This document shows positions 8,142-15,680 of a stretch of DNA of 20,249 nt, in pieces (positions within the stretch are counted from its first letter, which is position 1; each line of letters begins with the position of its first letter). Origin of the DNA: Bordetella parapertussis (GTDB lineage Bacteria; Pseudomonadota; Gammaproteobacteria; Burkholderiales; Burkholderiaceae_B). Below the pieces are notes generated by a model that did no database searches, was not told the origin of the DNA, and was given only the letters and a program-made list of their open reading frames with translations. The DNA lies in assembly GCA_943331855.1 (NCBI GenBank), contig CALQNE010000028.1, positions 1-20,249 on the forward strand. The letters are read 5' to 3'. Position numbers and translations under genes: made by a program.

Positions 8142-9239
8142 CTATTCGGCGTCTTGCTCTTTGAGCCAACGCTTAAGACCCGCGTCCTCGCGTACCGTGA
8201 GTAAATCACTTTTGATTGCAGAGATTTCAGCATGTAGGCGTCGTTGCATTGTGGCTAAATGGCGACTCAAAGACGCTTCATTAACGGTTGCAGCAGGAGA
8301 CATCCCAAATTCACTGATGGCATCGAGTTCAACATCGCGTAACTCACGTTGAATACCCTGTGTGCGTTGAGCAATGATGCCGGTGAGTGCCACGATTTTG
8401 TCGTGTGCAAGGTTACTGGCAATTTGGGCTTCAGTCAGATTAGCCTCAAGTTGCAGGTGCAGTAGGGTGAGTAGATCGCCACGACCGTATGCTGTATTCG
8501 CATCGCTCATAAGCTGGGTCTTGCGGGCACGTTCTTCTGGATCGTGTTCTCGATCAGGATGCACGGCGCTGGCCAGCTGCCGATAGATCGTACGCAGTGC
8601 GCCTTGAGCATCGTTCAGTAACTGCTCAGCTTGTAACTGGCTAGCAGTTTTTGTGCGTTGATTTTTGCGTTTTTCTTTTTGACGTTCGCGCTGTTCGGCT
8701 TGTTTGCGTAGTTGTTCAAATTTGGCATGCAGCACGTCGTCAACGGTTTCGAAGGGCTCATCTTCTTCGAGCGCACGCCCCATTGTTTGTTCGAAATAGG
8801 CTTGAGCTTCGCGTGCTTGGGCTTGCTGGATGTCGGCTAAGGATTCATCGCTATGGGCATCGTGAAGCGTGCGCATGTCGTGGTCGCCTGCTAAGGCAAA
8901 ATCGAGCGCGAGTTTGCATATCAGTCGATGCATCAGTTTTTGATGCCTGATCGGTAGGCCGCCTTTTTCTACCCGCTGATCTAGCCAGATCACCATGCTT
9001 TTACGAAGGGTTTCCTGACGCCGCTGCAAGGGTTTTAGCGTGGTTTGGTGAACCGTACGGTGTTGATCGACTAAGGTGCGTAACCCCCTAATTTTGAGGG
9101 TTAGGCGTTCTGCTTGTTTAACAAGCTCACTGAAATGCTCTTGCTCAGGCGTGAGTGCTTGATCAAAGGGTGCGACGACAGGCGAGGTTTCGGTAAGGTG
9201 CGACAGTTTGAGGGTGTCCAGATAGTGGTTGATTTCAAG
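8142..9239 (-). CDS. J-domain (DnaJ-like) protein, start unresolved
   Basis: The first conventional start in frame is a TTG at 9029, giving 295 residues, but the frame stays open for 70 more codons up to a stop at 9240-9242. That extension is protein-like (for example LTPEQEHFSELVKQAERL) and from memory matches the N-terminus of DnaJ-like proteins of this type. It has no ATG, GTG or TTG; possible starts are ATC at 9233 or CTG at 9221 or 9206, or a one-base frameshift joins it to a GTG further up. I therefore give the whole open frame. Counted from the TTG, a charged coiled-coil segment (about 60-130) precedes a J-domain-like stretch, RTIYRQLASAVHPDREHD, with the diagnostic HPD at 157-159, then a C-terminal helical tail. 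J proteins stimulate Hsp70 ATPase; this one lacks the zinc and C-terminal domains of true DnaJ. It converges with the radical SAM gene, 29 bases apart. Confidence 0.75.
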   Translation of the reverse strand, partial: LEINHYLDTLKLSHLTETSPVVAPFDQALTPEQEHFSELVKQAERLTLKIRGLRTLVDQHRTVHQTTLKPLQRRQETLRKSMVIWLDQRVEKGGLPIRHQKLMHRLICKLALDFALAGDHDMRTLHDAHSDESLADIQQAQAREAQAYFEQTMGRALEEDEPFETVDDVLHAKFEQLRKQAEQRERQKEKRKNQRTKTASQLQAEQLLNDAQGALRTIYRQLASAVHPDREHDPEERARKTQLMSDANTAYGRGDLLTLLHLQLEANLTEAQIASNLAHDKIVALTGIIAQRTQGIQRELRDVELDAISEFGMSPAATVNEASLSRHLATMQRRLHAEISAIKSDLLTVREDAGLKRWLKEQDAE

Positions 9240-9266
9240 TTAACCACGTAGTTTACTCGCAGCTGA

Positions 9267-9299
9267 CCGAACGACCCGATTCGGGTCTGTATTGTTCGG
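9267..9299. repeat. Nested inverted repeat between J-domain and Bug genes
   Basis: Outer arms ccgaac (9267-9272) and gttcgg (9294-9299) enclose inner arms gacccg (9273-9278) and cgggtc (9282-9287) around a 3-base loop. The arms match perfectly, but there is a 6-base asymmetric bulge (9288-9293). It lies just after the stop of the minus-strand Bug gene. No T-run follows on the transcribed strand, so it is either a weak terminator, an operator-like palindrome, or an RNA structure in the leader of the J-domain gene. Confidence 0.5.
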
Positions 9300-9320
9300 A
9301 TTTAGCAGCCTCTGGTTCGT

Positions 9321-10301
9321 TTACTTCTTTTGATCCATAAAAACGATCAGGTCACGGAAGATCCTGGTGTATTCGTTCATTTCATCATCCATGCCCTGAG
9401 GGCCTTTGACGTCAAGAACCAAGCCATGTTTTTCAGCAAATTTAGCGAATTCAGGGCTTTTTCCGATGGCGAGCGAAGCGGTGATGATTTTCTCTTTTAC
9501 GTCGGCTGGCATCCCTTTTGGGGCAACGATGCCATACGAGGCCGGCAAGGTTACGTTGTAGCCAGCCTGTACGACCGAGGTTGCCTCCGGAAAGGCAAAG
9601 TATTTTTCTTTTGTAAAGGCGGCAATGACACGTATTGAACCGGCCTGAGCATGGGCCAGCATGGTCGGCGCATAGCCAACGTTTGCTTCAACTCGGCCGC
9701 CCAGTAATGCGACAAGCGCTTCGCCACCACCACCCGTAAACGGGATTGTTGCAATCTTGACACCAGCAATCTTGTTTAACTCTTGAATCGCAAGATCGGG
9801 TGTTGTGCGAAAGCCAGAAACGGCCGCTCGAATTTTTCCGGGATTCTTGCGAACAGTCTCCATAAAGTCGTCAAAGGTTTTGATAGGCGAGTCTGATCGA
9901 ACCGCAATAATCGCGGGCAAATCAACGAGTTTGACGATGGATTGGTAGTCGTCCGGACTTTTCCAGACGATTGATTTGTTGACAAGCGGTTGGTATGACA
10001 AGACGCTGTTTGACGTGAGGCCAAGCGTATAGCCATCGGGTTTTGAGCGAAGCACGGCAGCCGTGCCAATAGTGGCTGAGCCACCCGGCTTATTCTCAAC
10101 ACTGACGTTTACCTTGAAGGCTTGTTCAAGTTGACTGGCAATTTGACGTGAAATGGGATCGGTTGAACCCCCAGGGCCATAAGGGACGATAAAAGTGATG
10201 TCGCGATTGGGATAGGGTTGTGCCTGGACCCAGTTTAGGAATAACGTGCCAATCAAGGTGGCAAGTGTCAGGATATGGGCTTTGCGTCGTAATAAAAACA
10301 T
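9321..10301 (-). CDS. Bug/TctC-family tripartite tricarboxylate-type substrate-binding protein
   Basis: 326 residues, normal for the Bug (Bordetella uptake gene) receptors. The N-terminus is a signal peptide: basic MFLLRRK, a hydrophobic stretch, and a likely cut after VQA before QPYPNRDI. The mature part has the family's ligand loop IVPYGPGGSTDPISRQ, VENKPGGSATIG and SKPDGYTLG, then KNPGKIRAA and FTGGGGEALVALLGGRVEA. These periplasmic proteins bind carboxylates or other small acids and normally deliver them to TctA/TctB; neither membrane gene is in the window. The start ATG at 10301 has a purine-rich aagaga upstream. It is the only gene of its direct unit and is transcribed away from the next Bug gene, with about 240 bases between. 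Confidence 0.92.
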   Translation of the reverse strand: MFLLRRKAHILTLATLIGTLFLNWVQAQPYPNRDITFIVPYGPGGSTDPISRQIASQLEQAFKVNVSVENKPGGSATIGTAAVLRSKPDGYTLGLTSNSVLSYQPLVNKSIVWKSPDDYQSIVKLVDLPAIIAVRSDSPIKTFDDFMETVRKNPGKIRAAVSGFRTTPDLAIQELNKIAGVKIATIPFTGGGGEALVALLGGRVEANVGYAPTMLAHAQAGSIRVIAAFTKEKYFAFPEATSVVQAGYNVTLPASYGIVAPKGMPADVKEKIITASLAIGKSPEFAKFAEKHGLVLDVKGPQGMDDEMNEYTRIFRDLIVFMDQKK

Positions 10302-10539
10302 ATTTTTCTCTTGTTTATCAGCGATTGGTACATGTCCCTGAGCCTGCTAGTATGCCTAAGAATCGCCTAGGTGACTAGAGATCTTCGTCTTGAGACGAAA
10401 GATTGGCTTTGCCGGCTTTATCTGCAGTCGCAGAGGGCAGACGCAAGAGGCAACTACGGTAAACTACGTGCCCATAAATCAATAAAACAGCGGGCGAAGC
10501 GTGCGTCACGAGCGCCTAGGCTGCACGAAGGGACAAAGC
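10302..10539. promoter_or_regulatory. Divergent promoter region between two Bug genes
   Basis: Some 238 bases separate divergent Bug receptors. The open frames here have no recognisable product. The only clear structure is the inverted repeat at 10381-10403. Promoters for both directions must lie here, but I could not pick out convincing boxes. Confidence 0.4.
10381..10403. repeat. Inverted repeat, possible operator
   Basis: Arms ttcgtct (10384-10390) and agacgaa (10393-10399) are perfect complements around a 2-base centre, extended by atc (10381-10383) and gat (10401-10403) with one extra base. The short centre and dyad symmetry suit a dimeric regulator site better than an RNA hairpin. It lies in the divergent region, so it could control either or both Bug genes. 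No regulator gene is adjacent. Confidence 0.4.
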
Positions 10540-11535
10540 ATGTTTATACGGGATGGTATACAGACGCTCAAGGGTATGGGCATTGCGTTTGTGCTCTCGA
10601 TGACGTTGACGCAGGTTTGTCGCGCGGCCGATTGGGTGCCAGACAGGCAGTTGCGTATTATTTCAGCCTACTCTGCGGGCGGAACCAATGATCTGCTTTC
10701 GCGCCTGATGGCGCAAAAGTTGTCTGAGCGCCTGGCCAAGCCTGTTGTGGTTGAAAATAGGGCGGGTGCTAACGGCATTATTGCTTCTGAATACGTGGCG
10801 AAGCTGCCCGCAGATGGGTACACCATGGTGATGGGCAGTTCAGCCACGCATGGCATTAATCCAAATATTTACGCAAAATTGCCCTATGACGCACTTCGTG
10901 ACTTCACGCCAATTGGTTTGATTGCCACTGTTCCGTTGTTGCTGATTGTGTCGCCTGAGCTCAAGGTCAATACACTGACCGAGCTCGTGGCGCTAGCCAA
11001 GGCTAAACCTGGTACTTTAAGTTTTGCGTCCTCGGGGATTGGATCGTCGCCGCACCTGGCGGGCGAACTCTTCAAGAGTGTTGCTGACATCGACATCACG
11101 CATGTACCTTACAAAGGCGACGGCCCAGCCGTGATTGATGTTCTAGGCGGGCAGGTGAGTATGTTTTTTGCAAATAGTCCCTCGGCTCTTCCCGCTGTGC
11201 AGGCGGGTCGTCTCAAAGCGCTTGCGATGACAGGGTCGGTACGTACGTCGGCCGCGCCTGATATTTCGACCATGCAACAGGCTGGGGTCGTTGGCGTTGA
11301 GATTAGCGCTTGGTTTGGGCTGTTTGCTTCGGGAAAACTTCCTGCTGAGGTTCTAAAGAGATTAAATCAAGAACTCAATGCCGTGCTCGAGATGCCAGAG
11401 GTGCAGTCTCGTATTCGAGAACTGGGCGCAGAGCCTGTGGCTCCAGCAAACCCTGAAAAATTTCAGTTATTTGTTCAAAACGAACTGATCAAATTTGCAG
11501 CCGTAACAAAAAAAGCTGGAATGACTGCGCAGTAA
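10540..11535 (+). CDS. Bug/TctC-family substrate-binding protein preceding MmgE/PrpD gene
   Basis: I start at ATG 10540 (331 residues), not at the in-frame GTG at 10501, because aaggga (10528-10533) sits 6 bases before this ATG and the protein then begins with a normal signal peptide (MFIRDGIQTLKGMG, hydrophobic core, likely cut after CRA). The mature part shows ISAYSAGGTNDLLSR, VENRAGANG, LPADGYTMVMG, the KPGTLSFASSG segment, THVPYKGDGPAVIDVLGGQV and LGAEPVAP, all in the usual Bug order. It is a periplasmic receptor for a small, probably carboxylated, compound. The MmgE/PrpD gene begins 45 bases downstream on the same strand, so the two are likely co-transcribed and the receptor's ligand may relate to that enzyme's substrate. 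Confidence 0.92.
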   Translation: MFIRDGIQTLKGMGIAFVLSMTLTQVCRAADWVPDRQLRIISAYSAGGTNDLLSRLMAQKLSERLAKPVVVENRAGANGIIASEYVAKLPADGYTMVMGSSATHGINPNIYAKLPYDALRDFTPIGLIATVPLLLIVSPELKVNTLTELVALAKAKPGTLSFASSGIGSSPHLAGELFKSVADIDITHVPYKGDGPAVIDVLGGQVSMFFANSPSALPAVQAGRLKALAMTGSVRTSAAPDISTMQQAGVVGVEISAWFGLFASGKLPAEVLKRLNQELNAVLEMPEVQSRIRELGAEPVAPANPEKFQLFVQNELIKFAAVTKKAGMTAQ

Positions 11536-11580
11536 TTTGATTGTTTTATTTTTCAATTCAACGTATCCAGAGATTTCGCC

Positions 11581-12969
11581 ATGACTCAAACCGCCAGTGA
11601 GAAAATTGCTTCGTTCGTTGTGAACTTTGATCCAAAAACAATTACCGAAGCAAGTCGACACGTGGCTGCACGCGCGTTGTATGACACGATCGTTTGCGCA
11701 GTAGCGGGCGTTCAAGAGCCTGCTTCTCGCTTAAGTCTGCAGTATGCGCATGGTCAAACAGGCCCGCATATGGCAACAGTTTGGGCGACTGGCCAAAAGT
11801 TATCACTTGAGATGGCCGCCCTGGTCAATGGCACAATGGGCCATGCGTTAGATTTCGATGATGTGTCGTCTCCCTTGCGTGGGCACCCAACCGTCGCAAT
11901 TTTGCCGGCAGTGATTGCCTTGGGCGAGTCGCTTGGTTCGCAAGGCCGTGACATCATTAATGCGTATATCGCGGGTTTTGAAGTGGCCTTACGCTTAGCA
12001 CGTGCCATTGTTGATGAGCAATATGCAAAAGGCTGGCATTCAACAGCCTCGATCGCGACCTTCGGTGCAACGGTGGCCTGCGCACATTTATTAAAATTGA
12101 ATCACGCTCAGATCGTGAATGCACTGGGGATCACCGTCTCTCAAATTGCAGGAACACGACAAAACTTCGGCACAATGTCAAAACCCTTTCAGGCGGGTCA
12201 AGCCAATGCAGTCGCTTTGCGCGCTGTAATGTTAGCGAAGCTTGGGTTTGATGCGTCGGCCAAAGCACTGGATGGCGATCAAGGCTACACGACCTTATAT
12301 GCAGACAAGATGGATCTTCATGCAGAGTTGAATCAACTCGGTCATTTGCCGCTTGAAATTGAACGCAGTGGCATTGAAGTTAAAAAGTATCCCTTATGCT
12401 ATGCCACGCATCGAACCATTGATGGTTTGCTTGATATGCTTAAAGAAACGCCTTTCAAGTTTGAGCAGATTGAGCGGGTTGCGATCCAAACAAACTATCG
12501 CGCCACAGTACCGCTCATCCATAATCGCCCCACGACAGGCTTAGAAGGAAAGTTCAGCATGCAGTATGCCGTGACGGCAGCGCTGCACGATGGTGAAGTG
12601 GTGCTTAAAACATTTGAAGATGCTGCCGTGCAGCGTGAGGCGATTCAGTCTTTCTTACCTAAAGTGACTGTGACAGAAGGGCCTCCGCCTTTGTATCCTC
12701 GCTGGGCAGAGTTGACCGTATATCTAAAAGACGGTGCGGTGCTTAAGCGTCGTGTTGAAAAATTGCGGGGCAGTAAAGAACATCCGCTGACGGATCAAGA
12801 ACTGATCGTTAAGGGTGCAGATTGCTGTAGCTTTGGCAAACTCAATATTTCGGCGGCTGCGTTGGCGCAAACTTGTTTCACGCTTGACCAACACCCACTG
12901 AGTGCATTGCTCAACGCCATCAATGCGGGCGTAAAAGCCTCTCAGTCTGCAGTGCCCAAAGCGGCCTAA
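11581..12969 (+). CDS. MmgE/PrpD family protein (2-methylcitrate dehydratase-like)
   Basis: 462 residues, full length for the family. The helical N-terminal domain carries MGHALDFDDVS (86-96) followed by RGHPTVAILP, then GFEVALRLA and KGWHSTASIATFGA, with the SKPFQAGQANA segment and, in the C-terminal domain, KKYPLCYATHRTIDGLLDML and GKFSMQYAVTAAL. Characterised members are 2-methylcitrate dehydratase (PrpD) and cis-aconitate decarboxylase. No prpB or prpC is nearby, so a methylcitrate-cycle role is not supported, and a catabolic role on some other di- or tricarboxylate is more likely. The gene follows a Bug receptor and ends 8 bases from the stop of a convergent Bug gene, leaving no room for a separate terminator. 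The Shine-Dalgarno (agag) is weak. Confidence 0.9.
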   Translation: MTQTASEKIASFVVNFDPKTITEASRHVAARALYDTIVCAVAGVQEPASRLSLQYAHGQTGPHMATVWATGQKLSLEMAALVNGTMGHALDFDDVSSPLRGHPTVAILPAVIALGESLGSQGRDIINAYIAGFEVALRLARAIVDEQYAKGWHSTASIATFGATVACAHLLKLNHAQIVNALGITVSQIAGTRQNFGTMSKPFQAGQANAVALRAVMLAKLGFDASAKALDGDQGYTTLYADKMDLHAELNQLGHLPLEIERSGIEVKKYPLCYATHRTIDGLLDMLKETPFKFEQIERVAIQTNYRATVPLIHNRPTTGLEGKFSMQYAVTAALHDGEVVLKTFEDAAVQREAIQSFLPKVTVTEGPPPLYPRWAELTVYLKDGAVLKRRVEKLRGSKEHPLTDQELIVKGADCCSFGKLNISAAALAQTCFTLDQHPLSALLNAINAGVKASQSAVPKAA

Positions 12970-12977
12970 GTTTTTGC

Positions 12978-13976
12978 CTACAGCAGTCCGAGTTTTTCGA
13001 TTAACGTGCGCCACTTCGGGATCTCGGTGGCGATCGTATTTGCAAACTCGGCTGTTGAGCTGGCTTGTGGTTCAGCACCGATGCTGACGAGTTTATCTTT
13101 AACTTCTTGTGTGCGCATGATCTGAGTGATCTCGGCGTTTAACCGTTTGATCACTTCCGCGGGAGTCTGCGCGGGTGCCAGTACACCAAACCAAGCGACC
13201 ATATCGAACCCCGGCAGGCCTGATTCGGAAATCGTTGGAATATTAGGGTAAGCGCCAACACGTTGAGCACTGCCCATGGCCAAGGCCCTCAATTGCCCTG
13301 TTTGCACAAAAGGCATCGCACCAGGAATTTGTTCAAACATCAGATCAACCTGACCGCCGATCAAATCTGTGACGGCTGGGGCGCTTCCTTTATACGGGAC
13401 GTGTTTAATATCGACACCCGCCATCAATTTGAATAATTCGCCCGATAGATGCGGTGATGCGCCAGAGCCTGTTGACGCAAAGTTAAGTTTGCCCGGATTG
13501 GCTTTTGCCAAAGCAATGAGTTCAGCAACGGTAGTGACGGCCAGTTTTGGATTGACGACCAACATTGTTGGTACCGTTGCAACAATTGAAATGGGTGCAA
13601 AATCACGAATTGAATCGTAGTTTGGTTTTGGGGGCAGAGATTGACTTGCGATGATCGGGCCGCTCGCGCCGAGTAATAGCGTGTAGCCATCGGGGGCTGC
13701 CTTGGCGACTGAATCAGCACCAATCACCCCACCGGCGCCAGCTTTGTTTTCAACTTGTACCGTTTGCTTCAGTGCAACCGTTAATTTTGCTGCCAATAAG
13801 CGCGCAACAATATCAGTAGTACCAGCCGGCGGATACGGAACGATCAGCCGGATCGAACGCGTGGGATAGGCAGACTGTTGGCTGTAGCTCGCAGAGGGAA
13901 AGCCCGCGACGGTAATCAGGGCAGCCAGACTGATGAGCAGTTGTTTAGCTTGCAATGTTTTTTTAAACAGGCACAT
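12978..13976 (-). CDS. Bug/TctC-family substrate-binding protein, convergent with MmgE/PrpD gene
   Basis: 332 residues. Signal peptide: MCLFKKTLQAKQ, a hydrophobic core and a likely cut near ASYSQQ. The mature part begins YPTRSIRLIVPYPPAGTTD, then VENKAGAGGVIGADSVA, APDGYTLLLG, NPGKLNFASTGSGASPHLSG and VPYKGSAPAVTDLIGGQVDLMF, with the C-terminal SIGAEPQ segment. It is closer in motif detail to the receptor at 10540-11535 (both share a SSPHLAG/ASPHLSG and VPYKG region) than to the one at 9321-10301. The ATG at 13976 has gaggt about 5-10 bases upstream. It converges on the MmgE/PrpD gene and diverges from the liv operon. The ligand is unknown. Confidence 0.92.
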   Translation of the reverse strand: MCLFKKTLQAKQLLISLAALITVAGFPSASYSQQSAYPTRSIRLIVPYPPAGTTDIVARLLAAKLTVALKQTVQVENKAGAGGVIGADSVAKAAPDGYTLLLGASGPIIASQSLPPKPNYDSIRDFAPISIVATVPTMLVVNPKLAVTTVAELIALAKANPGKLNFASTGSGASPHLSGELFKLMAGVDIKHVPYKGSAPAVTDLIGGQVDLMFEQIPGAMPFVQTGQLRALAMGSAQRVGAYPNIPTISESGLPGFDMVAWFGVLAPAQTPAEVIKRLNAEITQIMRTQEVKDKLVSIGAEPQASSTAEFANTIATEIPKWRTLIEKLGLL

Positions 13977-14077
13977 GTTGATGACCTCAAACTTGATCGT
14001 GTTCGACTGACTGCACCATAGCAGAAAGCGCAGTTTAGGGAAAACACTTAAGAGAAAACCCGTAAGCGTAATTCCGT

Positions 14078-14106
14078 TTGACCAATATCAAATTCCCACG
14101 TACCTT
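14078..14106 (+). promoter_or_regulatory. Candidate sigma-70 promoter of the liv operon
   Basis: ttgacc (14078-14083) is a near-consensus -35 box, followed by exactly 17 bases and tacctt (14101-14106), which keeps the most conserved -10 positions (TA at 1-2, T at 6). The ATPase gene starts 56 bases further on. The -10 match is moderate, so this is a proposal from pattern and spacing only. The 186-base region also has to hold the promoter of the divergent Bug gene. Confidence 0.4.
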
Positions 14107-14162
14107 CATGGCTACGAATTTAATAAAAAATAGATCTTTTGATTTAGTCGTGGAGAACCGAT

Positions 14163-14957
14163 TTGTCGAACCAGTCAGCGTCAGCATTGCTGAGTGTTAA
14201 AGATATTACTGTGCGCTTTGGTGGCATCGTTGCTTTAGATTCAGTGAGTTTTGATGTCCCTCGAAATAAAGTCTGTGGTTTGATCGGTCCGAACGGCGCC
14301 GGCAAAACAACACTGTTTAATTGCTTGAGTCGTCTGTATCAATATCAGGCTGGCGATTTGATCTTTGATGGTGAATCAATTACCCAGACGCCCGTGCATG
14401 CCATGTCTAAGATCGGTATTGGACGCACCTTTCAAAATTTAGCGATGTTTCGCACGATGACCGTCCGTCAAAACGTAATGGTGGGTGCCCACGCGCGTTC
14501 AGAAGGGGGCTTCATCAGCAACATGTTAAGAACGCCCGCCGCACGCATTGAAGAAAGTCAAATGACTGCGGATGCTGATAGCTTGTTGTTGTATTTAAAA
14601 CTCGCCGAGTATGCGGATCGAGCAGTAGGTGATTTGCCCTTTGGTATTCAGAAGCGCGTTGAGTTTGCGCGCGCGTTAGCGTCTAAACCGAAGATGCTCT
14701 TGCTGGATGAGCCCGCTGCGGGCTTGAACCATAGCGAGTTGAGTGATCTTGCGGACTTTATTCGAACCGTTCGTGATGAAATGGGCATCACGGTTTTACT
14801 AGTTGAACATCACATGAACTTGGTGATGGAAGTGTCGGACTGGATTGTGGTGTTGAACTTCGGTAAAAAAATTGCAGAAGGTACGCCTGATGAAATCCAG
14901 CGTAATCCAGAAGTGATTCGGGCGTACTTAGGAGACGGTAACAATGAAGCTGCTTGA
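14163..14957 (+). CDS. livG: Branched-chain amino acid-type ABC transporter ATP-binding protein, LivG-like
   Basis: 264 residues with Walker A IGPNGAGKTT (41-50), the Q-loop region RTFQNLAMF, a signature in the form LPFGIQKRVEFARAL, Walker B MLLLDEPAAGL and the switch histidine in LLVEHHM. The modified signature (LPFGIQ for LSGGQ) suits the LivG half of these transporters, and the C-terminal FGKKIAEGTPDEIQRNPEVIRAYLG (in two pieces) is typical of that half. It powers uptake with LivF at the inner membrane. The start is TTG at 14163, with ggag at 14152-14155 seven bases before it and no conserved sequence lost. It is the first gene of the operon and overlaps livF by 14 bases. The transported substrate may be an amino acid or another amide or carboxylate; the symbol denotes the family. 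Confidence 0.93.
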   Translation: MSNQSASALLSVKDITVRFGGIVALDSVSFDVPRNKVCGLIGPNGAGKTTLFNCLSRLYQYQAGDLIFDGESITQTPVHAMSKIGIGRTFQNLAMFRTMTVRQNVMVGAHARSEGGFISNMLRTPAARIEESQMTADADSLLLYLKLAEYADRAVGDLPFGIQKRVEFARALASKPKMLLLDEPAAGLNHSELSDLADFIRTVRDEMGITVLLVEHHMNLVMEVSDWIVVLNFGKKIAEGTPDEIQRNPEVIRAYLGDGNNEAA

Positions 14958-15654
14958 CGTTGCCAACTTGAACGCCTGGTATGGTCCAAATCAGGTTTTA
15001 TTTGATTTGAATTTTCACTTGAACGTCGGTGGTATCACGACGATTTTGGGCGCAAACGGTGCTGGAAAAACGACCACCCTACGCGCGGTCTGCCAGACTG
15101 TTCAGACCAGTGGCTCGATCACATTTTTAGATAAACGCATCGACGGTAAGGCAACAGAAGATATTGTCAGGACTGGTATCGCGCATGTACCGGATGGACG
15201 TGGCACGTTTACCGCCCTCACAGTAGAAGAAAATTTAAAGCTCGGCGCCTACACGCGTAAAGATCGCCATGAGGTAGAAGTAGATCTTGAACGTATGTAT
15301 AGCCGCTTTCCCAGATTGAAAGAACGTTATCGGCAGCAGGCAGGAACGTTGTCGGGCGGCGAGCAGCAAATGCTGGCGATTAGTCGCGCGCTCATGCTGC
15401 GGCCACGCTTATTGTTGCTTGATGAACCCTCATTTGGTCTGGCGCCGCTGATTGTGACAGAGATCTTTGAAATCATGCGGCAGATCAATCAAGAAGATCA
15501 AGTCAGTATGTTGCTGGTCGAACAAAATGCAACGCTTGCACTGAATCTAGCTGATCACGCTTATCTGCTTGAAACGGGCAAGATTGTTTTATCGGGACCA
15601 TCGGCCGAGATCAAGGCGGACGAGTCGATTCGACGCGTGTATCTAGGTTATTGA
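14944..15654 (+). CDS. livF: Branched-chain amino acid-type ABC transporter ATP-binding protein, LivF-like
   Basis: 236 residues, the usual LivF length. Walker A is GANGAGKTT (36-44), the signature is LSGGEQQMLAISRAL, Walker B is LLLLDEPSFGLAP, and the switch histidine is replaced in LLVEQNA as in other LivF proteins, where glutamine is normal. The short C-terminus LSGPSAEIKADESIRRVYLG is also typical. It pairs with LivG as the asymmetric ATPase dimer. The ATG lies inside the livG reading frame with a purine-rich site (ggaga) before it, so translation is probably coupled. It is followed by livH after 26 bases. Confidence 0.93.
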   Translation: MKLLDVANLNAWYGPNQVLFDLNFHLNVGGITTILGANGAGKTTTLRAVCQTVQTSGSITFLDKRIDGKATEDIVRTGIAHVPDGRGTFTALTVEENLKLGAYTRKDRHEVEVDLERMYSRFPRLKERYRQQAGTLSGGEQQMLAISRALMLRPRLLLLDEPSFGLAPLIVTEIFEIMRQINQEDQVSMLLVEQNATLALNLADHAYLLETGKIVLSGPSAEIKADESIRRVYLGY

Positions 15655-15680
15655 ACTAATCATCAGGTTGTGGAGTATTA

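Noticed and set aside
10371..10691. Open frame of 106 codons across the divergent Bug region
   Set aside because: It overlaps the signal-peptide region of the real Bug gene in another frame, and its translation is basic and low in recognisable structure.
11581..12969. Methylcitrate-cycle role for the MmgE/PrpD gene
   Set aside because: No prpB, prpC or acnD in the window, and the neighbours are solute receptors.
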